Source of the DNA: Burkholderiales bacterium
GTDB lineage: Bacteria; Pseudomonadota; Gammaproteobacteria; Burkholderiales; Burkholderiaceae_E
Assembly (NCBI GenBank): GCA_026399875.1
Contig: JAPLQF010000006.1
Location: forward strand, 135,549-199,548
Length of the DNA: 64,000 bases
Direction: 5' to 3'
Both the position numbers and the translations under genes were made by a program. The first letter of the stretch is position 1; the number at the start of each line of letters is the position of its first letter. Positions 1-8,551 of this stretch are shown in pieces. The notes under the pieces are model-generated. The model did not search any database and was not told where the DNA came from. It saw nothing but the letters and a program-made list of their open reading frames with translations.

Positions 1-1
1 C

Positions 2-1984
2 TGGGCGGCAAGCGCTTCGACCCAGACAGGCGCCGCTTCTTGCGGCAAGAACTGCCCCAAACCGGCCCGCCCGGCCTTTGCGTCCTCCGACGAAGCCTTC
101 ATTGCTGCGCGCAACGCCGCCGGTCGCAGCGACGCAGCCGGCCTCGAGCAGGCCGCCGCGCAAGCCGGCAATGACCCGCTGATCGGGGTCTATCTCGACT
201 ACTGGCGGCTCAGGCTGCGCCTGGCCGCCCTGCGACGCACCGATTCCGACACACCGCTCGCCTCCCCGGTCGATGATCAGGCCCGCGACTTCGTCGCCCG
301 CCACGGCCAGACCATTGTCGGCGACCTGGCCCGGCGCGACTGGTTGCTGGCACTCGGTCGGCGACAGATGTGGACGAGTTTCGACCAGGTCTACCCCGAC
401 TGGATCCTTCGCGACGAAGCTGCACCGCGCTGCTATGCGATCCAGTCGCGGCTGTCACGCGGCGAAGCTGTCATGGCCGAATCCCGCGATCTGATCATGC
501 AGCCTCGCGAACTCGGCGATGCCTGCAACGACCTGCTGGTGGCCCTGGCAGCCAGCGGTCAGGCCTCGCCCGCCGACCTCTGGCAAAGGCTCGAACTCGC
601 ACTCGAAGCGGGCAACGCCGGCACCGTGCGCCGTGCCGCGATGCTGGCGGTGCCCAGCCTGGACAACCGGCAGCTCGAGACCGCGCTGAGCCGACCGGCC
701 GCAGTCCTCGACGGCGCGGCCTCTCGCGAACTGACCGTCATCGGTCTGGTCCTGCTCTCACGCAACGACCCGAATGCAGCCGCCGACCGGATGAGCGCGG
801 TCGGCTCACGACTCAAACCCACCGACCGGGCATTTGTCTGGTCGCAGATTGCCGCCAACGGCATGCGCAAACTGCTGCCCGAATCGCTGTCATGGACCCG
901 CGAAGCGCGCACCGCCCGCCCCTCCGACGAGACGCTCGGCTGGATGACGCGCGCCGCGCTGCGCTCGACCGACTGGTCGACCGTCAGGTCGTGCATCGAA
1001 CGCATGAGCGACGCCGGCCGCAGCGAAGCAGTCTGGACCTACTGGCTGGCCCGGTCCCTGCAGGCGCAGGGCGACAAGCCCGAGCAGCGCGCTCAGGCGC
1101 GAGCGCTTTTTGCCGGCATCGCCGGCAAGACCGATTTCTATTCACAGCTGGCCACCGAAGAGCTCGGCCAGAAAATCACTCTGCCGCCCAAGGCCGAGGC
1201 AGTTGCCGCCGCAGAGCTGGCTGCAGCGCGCGCCAATCCGGGCTTTGCGAGAGCCGCCCGTTTCTACGAGCTTGGTCTTCGCCCCGAAGGCAACCGCGAA
1301 TGGAATTTCCAGCTGCGCGGCATGAGCGACCGGCAACTGCTCGCCTCGGCGCAATACGCCCGTCAGCTCGGCTTTCTCGATCGCATGATCAACAGCTCCG
1401 ATCGCACCCGCACCGAATTCGACTTCGAGCAGCGCTATCCCTCGCCCTTTGCCGAACGTCTGCAACCGATCGCGCGCGAACAGGGTGTCGACCCGGCCTG
1501 GGTCTACGGGCTGATCCGCCAGGAATCGCGCTTCATCACCGATGCGCGCTCAAGCGTGGGCGCCTCCGGACTGATGCAGATCATGCCGACCACCGCCACC
1601 TGGATCGCCCGCAAGATGGGGGTGCGCGACTTCACGCCATCCCAGATCAACGATCTCGACACCAACCTGCAGTTCGGCACTTTCTATCTCAAGACGGTCT
1701 TCGAGGATCTCGACCGCTCAGCTGCGCTCGCCTCGGCAGGCTACAACGCCGGGCCCGGCCGTCCGCGCGCCTGGCGGGGAACGCTGACCCAGCCGGTCGA
1801 AGGCGCCATCTTTGCCGAGCTGGTGCCTTTCACCGAAACACGCGGCTACATCAAGGCGGTGATGTCCAATACCGTCTGGTATGCCCTGCTCTTCGGTGCC
1901 GAGGCGCCTTCGCTCAAGGCGATGCTCGGACAGGTACAACCCGGCCCGGCGGTCGCCGCCAAAGCGACGCCCGACGGCAACTGA
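2..1984 (+). CDS. slt: Soluble lytic murein transglycosylase (Slt70-like), 5' end outside window
   Basis: The reading frame is open from base 2, so the start codon and signal peptide lie to the left of the window; 660 residues are visible. The long N-terminal part is alpha-helical and Ala/Leu/Arg-rich, as in the superhelical U and L domains of Slt70. The C-terminal third carries the SLT catalytic domain: YPSPFAERLQPIAREQG, then VYGLIRQESRF with the catalytic Glu, then SSVGASGLMQIMP, then AGYNAGPGR. Family members act in the periplasm, cleaving the MurNAc-GlcNAc bond of peptidoglycan and releasing 1,6-anhydro-muropeptides. A reductase gene follows 26 bp downstream. Family assignment is firm; the length of the missing N-terminus is unknown. 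Confidence 0.93.
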   Translation, partial: WAASASTQTGAASCGKNCPKPARPAFASSDEAFIAARNAAGRSDAAGLEQAAAQAGNDPLIGVYLDYWRLRLRLAALRRTDSDTPLASPVDDQARDFVARHGQTIVGDLARRDWLLALGRRQMWTSFDQVYPDWILRDEAAPRCYAIQSRLSRGEAVMAESRDLIMQPRELGDACNDLLVALAASGQASPADLWQRLELALEAGNAGTVRRAAMLAVPSLDNRQLETALSRPAAVLDGAASRELTVIGLVLLSRNDPNAAADRMSAVGSRLKPTDRAFVWSQIAANGMRKLLPESLSWTREARTARPSDETLGWMTRAALRSTDWSTVRSCIERMSDAGRSEAVWTYWLARSLQAQGDKPEQRAQARALFAGIAGKTDFYSQLATEELGQKITLPPKAEAVAAAELAAARANPGFARAARFYELGLRPEGNREWNFQLRGMSDRQLLASAQYARQLGFLDRMINSSDRTRTEFDFEQRYPSPFAERLQPIAREQGVDPAWVYGLIRQESRFITDARSSVGASGLMQIMPTTATWIARKMGVRDFTPSQINDLDTNLQFGTFYLKTVFEDLDRSAALASAGYNAGPGRPRAWRGTLTQPVEGAIFAELVPFTETRGYIKAVMSNTVWYALLFGAEAPSLKAMLGQVQPGPAVAAKATPDGN

Positions 1985-2010
1985 TCGGCTTCGCGCTACG
2001 ATCTGACCCC

Positions 2011-2988
2011 ATGAAAAGAACTTCTCGCATCCTGGTAATCGGCGGCTCGGGCTTCATCGGTACCCATGTCGTGTCTCAACTGGCCGCGCGCGGTCTGCGG
2101 GTCGTGGTCCCCACGCGGCACCGTGAACGCGCCCGGCATCTGATCGTCCTGCCGACGGTCGATGTCATCGAGACCCGCCTCGGCTCAGCCGATGCGCTCG
2201 ACGGCCTGATCAGCGGCTGCGATGCGGTCATCAATCTGGTGGGCGTCCTTCACGGCCAGCCGGGCGGACCGAAAGACCCTTTCGGTGTCGAGTTCCGCCG
2301 TGCCCATGTCGATCTCCCCGAGGCCATCGTGCGGGCCTGCCAGCGAGCGGGCGTCCGCAGGCTCGTCCATGTCAGCGCGCTGGGGGTCAGCGACGATCCG
2401 GCCGTCAGCGGGCCTTCGCGCTACCTGCGCTCCAAGGCCGCCGGCGAAGCGCACATCCGCCAGTCCGCTGATCTCGACTGGACCATCTTTCGCCCGTCGG
2501 TGGTGTTCGGTGCCGACGATGCCTTCCTCAATCTGTTCGCGAGCATGCAGCGCAAGCTGCCGCTGGTGCCGCTGGCGCGTCCGCAGGCGAAATTCCAGCC
2601 GATCTGGGTCGAGGACCTGGCGCGCGCCATCGTCAATGTGATCGACAGGCCGACGACTTTCGGCAAGACCTACGATCTTGTCGGCCCGCAGGTCTTCACG
2701 CTGCGTGAACTGGTGGGCATGGCCGGCACCTGGGGCGGCCATCCGCGCCCGATCATCGGACTGCCCTCGGGCATCGACCGCATGGTCGCCGGCATCATGG
2801 AGATGGCCCCGGTCCCGCCGATGACCATCGATAACCTCGACTCCATGTCGATCGACAATGTAAGCAGCCAGGCCTTGAGCCCCGAACTGGGCATTACCCC
2901 CTCATCGCTGCAGACCATCGGACCCGCGATGTTCGCCGGCGGTAACGAGCGCCGCTACGGCCAGTGGCGCGAGCAGGCTCACCGGTGA
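2011..2988 (+). CDS. NAD(P)-binding NDUFA9-like epimerase/reductase family protein
   Basis: A 325-residue extended-SDR protein. The Rossmann dinucleotide motif is at the extreme N-terminus (ILVIGGSGFIGTHV, residues 7-20), followed by DAVINLVGVL and the HVSALG segment typical of complex I NDUFA9-like and ubiquinone-related atypical SDRs. The classical YxxxK is represented by the YLRSKAAGE segment. The ATG at 2011 is chosen because the fold begins there; the frame is open far upstream but that stretch is out-of-frame reading of the transglycosylase. The gene overlaps the cca start by 4 bp, so translation is probably coupled. A role in quinone or respiratory-complex biology is known for relatives but is inference here. 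Confidence 0.85.
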   Translation: MKRTSRILVIGGSGFIGTHVVSQLAARGLRVVVPTRHRERARHLIVLPTVDVIETRLGSADALDGLISGCDAVINLVGVLHGQPGGPKDPFGVEFRRAHVDLPEAIVRACQRAGVRRLVHVSALGVSDDPAVSGPSRYLRSKAAGEAHIRQSADLDWTIFRPSVVFGADDAFLNLFASMQRKLPLVPLARPQAKFQPIWVEDLARAIVNVIDRPTTFGKTYDLVGPQVFTLRELVGMAGTWGGHPRPIIGLPSGIDRMVAGIMEMAPVPPMTIDNLDSMSIDNVSSQALSPELGITPSSLQTIGPAMFAGGNERRYGQWREQAHR

Positions 2989-4259
2989 ACCCGGGGTCGC
3001 ATCCCGCATCCGACGGGCTGCAGTGCTTCGAAGTCGGCGGCGCGGTGCGTGATGCACTGCTGGGATTACCGGTCAACGACCGCGACTGGGTGGTGGTGGG
3101 TGCCACGCCCGAGCAGATGAGCGCCCGCGGCTTTCGCCCGGTGGGGCGCGATTTCCCGGTTTTTCTGCATCCCGAGACCCATGAGGAATATGCGCTGGCC
3201 CGCACCGAGCGCAAGACCGCCCGGGGCTACCACGGCTTTCAGGTTTACTGCGCACCCGATGTCAGCCTCGAAGACGACCTGCGCCGACGCGACCTCACCA
3301 TCAACGCGATGGCGCGCGCGCCCGATGGCCAGCTCATCGACCCCTGGGGTGGCGAGCCCGACCTGCGGGCCGGACTGCTGCGCCATGTCAGCCAGGCTTT
3401 TGCCGAGGACCCGGTCCGCATCCTGCGCACCGCCCGCTTTGCAGCCCGATTTCCCGATTTCAGGGTCGCGCCCGAAACCCTTGCGCTGATGCAGGCCATG
3501 GTGCGCGACGGCGAGGTCGATGCGCTGGTGCCCGAGCGGGTCTGGCAGGAGCTGTCGCGCGGACTGATGGCGCCACACCCCTCGCGGATGCTGACCGTAC
3601 TGCGCGAATCCGGGGCGCTGGCCCGCCTGATCCCCGAACTTGACGCCCTGTGGGGTGTGCCACAGCGCGCCGACCATCATCCCGAGATCGATACCGGCAT
3701 CCACATGAACATGGTGATCGATGCCGCCGCCATGCTCGGCGCCAGCCTGCCGGCGCGCTGGGCGGCATTGCTGCACGATCTGGGCAAAGGCACCACACCG
3801 CCCGAGGTGCTGCCCTCGCATATCGGGCATGAACAACGATCGGTGCAGCTTGCCCGCACCGTCTGCGAGCGGCTGAAGATCCCCAATGACTGTCGCGATC
3901 TGGCCCTGATGGCTGCGCGCGACCACGGCAACATTCATCGCGCCGCCGAGCTGCGCCCGGCCACAATCGTCGAGTTGCTCGAGCGCTGCGATGCGATCCG
4001 CAAGCCCGCGCGTTTCATCGAACTGCTCACAGCCTGCGAGGCCGATCATCGTGGCCGGCTTGGCTTTACCGAGCGTCCTTATCCGCAGGCCGGGCTGTGG
4101 CAGCAGGCCCTGTCAGCCGCACGCGGGGTCGATGCCGGCGCAATCGCCGGCCGGCTCGCGCCCGAACCCCGCGAGACCTTCACCGAGCGCATTCGCACGA
4201 CGGTGCACAGCGCTCGGGTGGCTGCGGTAAACCGCCTGGGCAAAGGCGATCAGGCGTAA
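2985..4259 (+). CDS. cca: Multifunctional CCA tRNA nucleotidyltransferase with HD domain
   Basis: Class II CCA-adding enzyme, which adds or repairs the 3'-CCA of tRNAs in the cytoplasm without a template. The nucleotidyltransferase head is clear: VGGAVRDALLGLP, then the metal-binding DRDW, then the basic RRRDLTINAMA motif. The C-terminal HD phosphohydrolase domain of the long gammaproteobacterial/betaproteobacterial form is present (LLHDLGKG, then HIGHE). The GTG at 2985 overlaps the upstream TGA as GTGA and gives 424 residues; an in-frame GTG at 2964 is also possible but adds seven unconserved residues. The 3' end overlaps the convergent MaoC gene by 10 bp, including both stop codons. Confidence 0.95.
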   Translation: MNPGSHPASDGLQCFEVGGAVRDALLGLPVNDRDWVVVGATPEQMSARGFRPVGRDFPVFLHPETHEEYALARTERKTARGYHGFQVYCAPDVSLEDDLRRRDLTINAMARAPDGQLIDPWGGEPDLRAGLLRHVSQAFAEDPVRILRTARFAARFPDFRVAPETLALMQAMVRDGEVDALVPERVWQELSRGLMAPHPSRMLTVLRESGALARLIPELDALWGVPQRADHHPEIDTGIHMNMVIDAAAMLGASLPARWAALLHDLGKGTTPPEVLPSHIGHEQRSVQLARTVCERLKIPNDCRDLALMAARDHGNIHRAAELRPATIVELLERCDAIRKPARFIELLTACEADHRGRLGFTERPYPQAGLWQQALSAARGVDAGAIAGRLAPEPRETFTERIRTTVHSARVAAVNRLGKGDQA

Positions 4260-4717
4260 ATCATCCGTACCGTCTCGGCCACACAGGCCGGCTTGCTCGC
4301 CCCTTCGATCTCGATCGTCACCACCGTGACCAGCTGCAGCCCGCCCTTGCCGGCCGGCCCACCCTCGATCGGCTCGCAGGACTGCAGGGTCATGCGGGCG
4401 CGCACTTTACTTCCGACCCGCACCGGATTCGGAAATCGCACCTTGTTCAGCCCGTAGTTGACCGACATCGGGGAGTCGTCGATCGCCAGATTGCGCTGCG
4501 AAAACCCGGCAATCAGCGACAGCGTCAGATAGCCGTGCGCGATCGGCGCACCGAAGGGTCCGGCCTTGGCACGTTCAACATCAACATGGATCCACTGGTG
4601 ATCGTCAGTCGCCTCGGCAAATCGCTGGATGCGGTCCTGATCGACGGTGAGCCAGTCGCTCAGGGCCAGTTCCTTGCCGACCATGCCGGGCAGTTGAGCC
4701 ATCGTGTAGTGCTGCAT
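4250..4717 (-). CDS. MaoC family (R)-hydratase-like protein
   Basis: A 155-residue single hot-dog-fold protein. The hydratase motif is visible: the D-x-x-x-H of DDHQWIHVD, followed by GPFGAPIAHGYLTLSL. Family members hydrate (R)-enoyl-CoA substrates or, in NodN-like members, have less defined acyl-CoA roles. The ATG at 4717 is preceded by a good ribosome-binding site (AAGGGAGG, 7 bp away), so longer in-frame extensions up to 4987 are not needed. It is convergent with cca, and lies 35 bp downstream of the DUF2905 gene on the same strand, so it may share a transcript with that gene and the MidA methyltransferase. The natural substrate cannot be told from sequence. Confidence 0.85.
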   Translation of the reverse strand: MQHYTMAQLPGMVGKELALSDWLTVDQDRIQRFAEATDDHQWIHVDVERAKAGPFGAPIAHGYLTLSLIAGFSQRNLAIDDSPMSVNYGLNKVRFPNPVRVGSKVRARMTLQSCEPIEGGPAGKGGLQLVTVVTIEIEGASKPACVAETVRMIYA

Positions 4718-4752
4718 CGGGTGCCTCCCTTCGTTGTGATCGATAGTTTGAA

Positions 4753-4944
4753 TCAGAGCAATCGCGCGATCAGCGCGGCCAGCAGTGACAGCAGAATGGT
4801 CGACGTCAATGGAATCGACCATTCGCGACCGAACAGACTGAACTGGAAGTCGCCCGGCAGACGCCCGATTCCAAACCGGCGCAACAGCGGCATCGCTCCC
4901 GAGAACAGAAAGAGCGCCAGCGCGATCGCGATGAACCACTTCAC
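4753..4944 (-). CDS. DUF2905 small inner-membrane protein
   Basis: A 63-residue protein with two hydrophobic segments (about residues 3-20 and 46-63) separated by a short polar loop with the RFGIGRLPGDF motif that marks DUF2905. Such proteins are predicted two-pass membrane peptides of unknown function that are widespread in bacteria. Its ATG overlaps the stop of the MidA-type methyltransferase by 4 bp (ATGA), so it is translationally coupled to that gene. Nothing in the sequence suggests a catalytic role. Confidence 0.85.
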   Translation of the reverse strand: MKWFIAIALALFLFSGAMPLLRRFGIGRLPGDFQFSLFGREWSIPLTSTILLSLLAALIARLL

Positions 4945-6167
4945 AGCGTCCCCCTGCGATCGCCTCGCCCGAAACCCAGCGCATCATCGGTCAGACCCCG
5001 GCCGAAGGCGATCACCTTGAAGAGTTCGCCCATCTCAGCCTCTGACAGCAATGTCTGCGCCGCACCCACGGTGCGCGCGGCCTCAATCGCGACAGCCACC
5101 CCGGGGTCACCCGCCTGCGCCGGCAGGGTCAGCGCCGCCAGACGATCGAGCAACCCGCAGTTGATCAGCCAGCGTGACTGCGAGGTGTAGCCCAGCAGGT
5201 CCAGACCAGCCGCCGCGCCAGCCCGGGCGATTGCACTGAAGTCGACATGGGCGGTCACATCCTGCAAACCGGGCAGATAAAACGGATCGGTATGGACACG
5301 ATGGCGAAAATGCGCCACCAGCGTGCCCTGGTCGCGCTGCGGATGGTAGTACTCGCGCGCCGAAAAGCCGTAGTCGATCAGCAGGATCGCGCCATGGTGC
5401 AAGGCACGGCCCACGGTCTCGACCCAGGCCCGGCCCTGCAGGCCGATCTCCGAGCGATAGCGCCCTGGCATCCGAAAAACCGGATCGGTCGCTTCGCCGA
5501 AACCATCATTCAGGGATTCACCCAGCGTGTCCTTTACCGCCTCGCTCAGAGCGCGGTCGGCCTTGCGCACCGCCCAGGCAAATGAGCCGTCTTCAGCGAT
5601 CGACACGCCGACTTCATGCAGCACACCCGCATCGATCTCGAACACCCGCACCGGCATCGCATCGAGCAGTTCATTGCCGATCACCACACCATCGATCTGC
5701 GCGGGCAGGGCATCGAGCCACTGCACGACACCGATGCGATCGGGTGCGAGCTGCGCGATCGTCTCGCGCTGACGCTCACGCAGACTGGCCGAGACCTCGA
5801 CGATCAGATAGCTGCGCACGGGAGTGCCCAGCTCATGCAGGGCATCAAGCATCCCGGCAGCCAGACGTCCCGAGCCGGCGCCGAATTCGACCACCACCGG
5901 CTCGGTCTGCCCGAACCACTGCGAGACCTGCACCGCCAGGCATTGGGCAAAGAGCGGCGAGAGTTCGGGCGCGGTCACGAAATCGCCCTGCGCCCCGAAC
6001 TTGCGCATCGGCCCGGCGTAGTAGCCCAGACCCGGCTCGTAAAGCACCCGATGCATGAATGCATCGAATCCGATCCAGCCGCCCTGCTGCGCGATGTCCT
6101 CGGCGATTCGCTGCGACAGGGCGCGACTCAGGACAAGCGCTTGGGCATCGGGCGAGGGCAGCGACAT
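4941..6167 (-). CDS. MidA/NDUFAF7-type SAM-dependent methyltransferase
   Basis: A 408-residue protein of the DUF185/MidA family. Key segments: IGFDAFMHRVLYEPGLGYYAG, FGAQGDFVTAPELSPLFAQ, the SAM-binding VVEFGAGSGRLA, VVIGNELLDAMPVRVF and LLIDYGFSAREYYHP. The eukaryotic relative NDUFAF7 methylates an arginine of a complex I subunit; the bacterial role is less clear, and a link to complex I is inference. The ATG at 6167 is preferred over one 18 bp upstream because the conserved protein begins about there. The gene is divergent from the folM-folB-ttcA operon across a 139-bp gap and overlaps DUF2905 at its 3' end. Confidence 0.9.
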   Translation of the reverse strand: MSLPSPDAQALVLSRALSQRIAEDIAQQGGWIGFDAFMHRVLYEPGLGYYAGPMRKFGAQGDFVTAPELSPLFAQCLAVQVSQWFGQTEPVVVEFGAGSGRLAAGMLDALHELGTPVRSYLIVEVSASLRERQRETIAQLAPDRIGVVQWLDALPAQIDGVVIGNELLDAMPVRVFEIDAGVLHEVGVSIAEDGSFAWAVRKADRALSEAVKDTLGESLNDGFGEATDPVFRMPGRYRSEIGLQGRAWVETVGRALHHGAILLIDYGFSAREYYHPQRDQGTLVAHFRHRVHTDPFYLPGLQDVTAHVDFSAIARAGAAAGLDLLGYTSQSRWLINCGLLDRLAALTLPAQAGDPGVAVAIEAARTVGAAQTLLSEAEMGELFKVIAFGRGLTDDALGFGRGDRRGTL

Positions 6168-6306
6168 GGCCCGATTGTGCCGCAATCGCGGCTTTGCACT
6201 TAACCCTTACACTTGGAGCCCGGTCTGCAGCGTCTTGACAGGCCCTTGGCAGTCCAGCCGCAGTCCATTGCAGACCTCTTTCGATCCCGCCCAAGACCCA
6301 CCGATC

Positions 6307-7143
6307 ATGGCCGTTTCAATCGTCGAGCCGCCCGACATGGGCACCCCGAATGCGATTTCGCGATCAGCGCTGGTCACCGGCGCAGGCAAGCGGATCGGGC
6401 GCGGCATCGCGCTCGGCCTGGCGCGCGCCGGCTGGGATATCGCGGTTCACTTTGGCCAGTCATCGGCCGATGCGCATGAAACCGTGCGCCAGGTGCAGGC
6501 GGTCGGTCGACGCGCTCAGGCCTTCGGCGCCGATCTGGCCAGTGAATCGCAAACCCGTTCGATGTTCGAGGCCGCCGCTGCCGCCTTCCCCGACCTGAGT
6601 TGTGTGGTGAACAACGCCTCGCGCTTCGAACCCGATACCCCGGCCACCATCAGTTTTGCCGCACTCGATGGCCATCTGCGACCCAATCTGGCTGCACCGG
6701 TGGTGCTCGCCCAGATGCTGCATGCGCGACTCGCCCCGGTGCACCTTGATCCCTCACCACCGGCCACCCCAGGTGTGGTGATCAACCTGCTCGATCAGAA
6801 GCTCGACAACCCCAATCCCGATTTTTTTTCCTACACCCTGACCAAGGCCGGGCTGCTCGCCGCCAACCACATCATGGCCATGGCCTTTGCGCCGGTGCTG
6901 CGTGTGGTCGCCGTGTCGCCCGGCATCACCCTGAAATCGGGCGACCAGAGCGATGAGGGCTTCGCCGCCGCGCATGCCAGAACGCCGCTGGGCCGCTCAT
7001 CGCGCCTGTCGGATGTGGTCGATGCGGTGGTCTATCTGGCTGATGCCCGCGCCATCACCGGCGTGAACCTGCTCGTCGACGGCGGCCAGCATCTGCTGCC
7101 GCTGGCGCGCGACGTGATGTACCTGACCCCGGACCGCCTATGA
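6307..7143 (+). CDS. Pteridine reductase-like SDR (PTR1/FolM type)
   Basis: A 278-residue classical SDR. It has the pteridine-reductase form of the cofactor motif (TGAGKRIG, residues 24-31, with the Arg that favours NADPH), VNNAS at 101-105, and the catalytic pair Tyr176/Lys180 in SYTLTKAG. Relatives reduce dihydrobiopterin, dihydromonapterin or dihydrofolate. It overlaps the dihydroneopterin aldolase gene by 4 bp (ATGA), and this coupling to folB supports a pterin/folate role. ATG 6307 is the first good start; an in-frame ATG ten codons later is also possible because the first residues are not conserved. Which pterin it reduces cannot be decided here. Confidence 0.85.
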   Translation: MAVSIVEPPDMGTPNAISRSALVTGAGKRIGRGIALGLARAGWDIAVHFGQSSADAHETVRQVQAVGRRAQAFGADLASESQTRSMFEAAAAAFPDLSCVVNNASRFEPDTPATISFAALDGHLRPNLAAPVVLAQMLHARLAPVHLDPSPPATPGVVINLLDQKLDNPNPDFFSYTLTKAGLLAANHIMAMAFAPVLRVVAVSPGITLKSGDQSDEGFAAAHARTPLGRSSRLSDVVDAVVYLADARAITGVNLLVDGGQHLLPLARDVMYLTPDRL

Positions 7144-7535
7144 GCTACCTGCTCGATCCGCGCCTGGCCGACTGCCAGCGCATCTTTCTGACCGACTTCG
7201 CGATCGATGTCTCGATCGGCTTTCATGCCGCCGAACTCGCCGCCCCGCAGCGCCTGCTGATCAATGTCGACCTCTTCGTACCACGCAGCCTCTCGACGCC
7301 GATCAACGACCATCGCGACGAGATCCTCGACTACGACTTCGTTCGCATCGAACTGGCCAGGCTCGCCGGCTCGCGCCACTTCAATCTCCAGGAAACACTG
7401 ATCGACGGCATCGTCACTATTTGCCTGGCGCAGCCTGCGGTGCGAGCAGTGCGGGTCAGCACCGAAAAGCCTGATGTCTATCCCGATTGCCGCTCTGTCG
7501 GCATCGAAGTCTTCCGATTCCGGGACGCGGCCTGA
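7140..7535 (+). CDS. folB: Dihydroneopterin aldolase family protein
   Basis: A 131-residue tunnelling-fold protein. It shows the features of Fol[22 protein letters not shown] near the N-terminus, an [11 protein letters not shown] segment, [12 protein letters not shown], and [24 protein letters not shown] at the end with the conserved Lys. FolB converts dihydroneopterin to hydroxymethyl-dihydropterin in folate synthesis; some relatives are epimerases. It sits between a pteridine reductase gene (4-bp overlap) and ttcA (1-bp overlap), so all three are probably one translationally coupled operon. Some residues of the canonical FolB active site differ, so a related pterin reaction is possible. Confidence 0.82.
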   Translation: MSYLLDPRLADCQRIFLTDFAIDVSIGFHAAELAAPQRLLINVDLFVPRSLSTPINDHRDEILDYDFVRIELARLAGSRHFNLQETLIDGIVTICLAQPAVRAVRVSTEKPDVYPDCRSVGIEVFRFRDAA

Positions 7536-8530
7536 TGAGCCCGGTCGACAAGATCGAGCGTGAGCGCAACAAGCTGCACAAGCGGCTGTGCCGCCAGGTG
7601 GGCGAGGCGATCGCTGATTTTTCGATGATCGAACCGGGCGACAAGGTGATGGTCTGCGTCTCGGGCGGCAAGGACAGCTATGCCCTGCTCGATCTGCTGC
7701 TCACGCTGCGTGCACGCGCGCCGGTGCCCTTCGAGATCATCGCGGTCAACCTCGACCAGAAGCAGCCCGGCTTTCCCGAGCATGTCCTGCCCGACTATCT
7801 GCGCGCGCTCGATGTGCCCTTTCACATCGAAAACCAGGACACCTACTCGATCGTCAAGCGGGTGATCCCCGAGGGCCGCACGATGTGCTCGCTGTGTTCG
7901 CGCCTGCGCCGCGGCATCCTCTATCGGGTGGCTGACGAACTCGGCGCCACCAAAGTCGCCCTTGGCCATCACCGCGACGACATCCTCGAGACCTTCTTTC
8001 TCAACCTGTTTTTCGCCGGGCAGCTCAAGAGCATGCCGCCCCGGCTGGTGTCCGACGACGGCCGCCATGTGGTGATCCGCCCGCTCGCCTATGTGAAGGA
8101 AGTCGACCTCAGCGCCTATGCCCGGTGGCGCGAGTTTCCGATCATTCCGTGCACCTTGTGCGGTTCGCAGGAAAACCTCAAACGTCGCGAAGCCAAGCTG
8201 ATGCTTCGCGACTGGGAAAAGCGCTATCCCGGTCGCGTGGAAAACATTTTTTCTTCGCTTTCGCGCGTCACGCCTTCGCACCTGATGGATCGCAATCTCT
8301 TCGATTTCGCTGCCGCCGTGGCCGACGGTGTGCCAAGCGCCGACGGCGATATCGCCTTCGACGTCGATCCGGTGCTTGAGGCCACACCGGCCGCACCGGG
8401 CAGCTCCGGCGATGCCTTGCGGGGCTCGTTTACGATTGCGCTGCAACCGGTCGACACAGGCGGACAGGCCGTCACGCAAGCGACCGAGTTCAAATCAGCC
8501 GACGCTGAACCACACTCCCGACAGCACTGA
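7535..8530 (+). CDS. ttcA: tRNA 2-thiocytidine biosynthesis protein TtcA
   Basis: A 331-residue PP-loop ATPase that thiolates cytidine 32 of tRNAs, using ATP and an oxygen-sensitive Fe-S cluster. Visible motifs: the PP-loop SGGKDS at 43-48, the CxxC pair Cys118/Cys121 ([11 protein letters not shown]) and the second pair Cys206/Cys209 ([13 protein letters not shown]), and the HHRDD signature. The start ATG at 7535 overlaps the folB stop (TGATG). The last 40 or so residues are low-complexity Ala/Pro/Ser and weakly conserved, as in many TtcA proteins of this order. It ends 21 bp before the ubiB start. Confidence 0.97.
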   Translation: MSPVDKIERERNKLHKRLCRQVGEAIADFSMIEPGDKVMVCVSGGKDSYALLDLLLTLRARAPVPFEIIAVNLDQKQPGFPEHVLPDYLRALDVPFHIENQDTYSIVKRVIPEGRTMCSLCSRLRRGILYRVADELGATKVALGHHRDDILETFFLNLFFAGQLKSMPPRLVSDDGRHVVIRPLAYVKEVDLSAYARWREFPIIPCTLCGSQENLKRREAKLMLRDWEKRYPGRVENIFSSLSRVTPSHLMDRNLFDFAAAVADGVPSADGDIAFDVDPVLEATPAAPGSSGDALRGSFTIALQPVDTGGQAVTQATEFKSADAEPHSRQH

Positions 8531-8551
8531 ACCCCTGCACCGAGCGACCCT

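Noticed and set aside
370-2010. A long open frame running into the NDUFA9-like gene from 370
   Set aside because: It is out of frame with the transglycosylase, Arg/Pro-rich and featureless. The Rossmann fold starts at the ATG at 2011.
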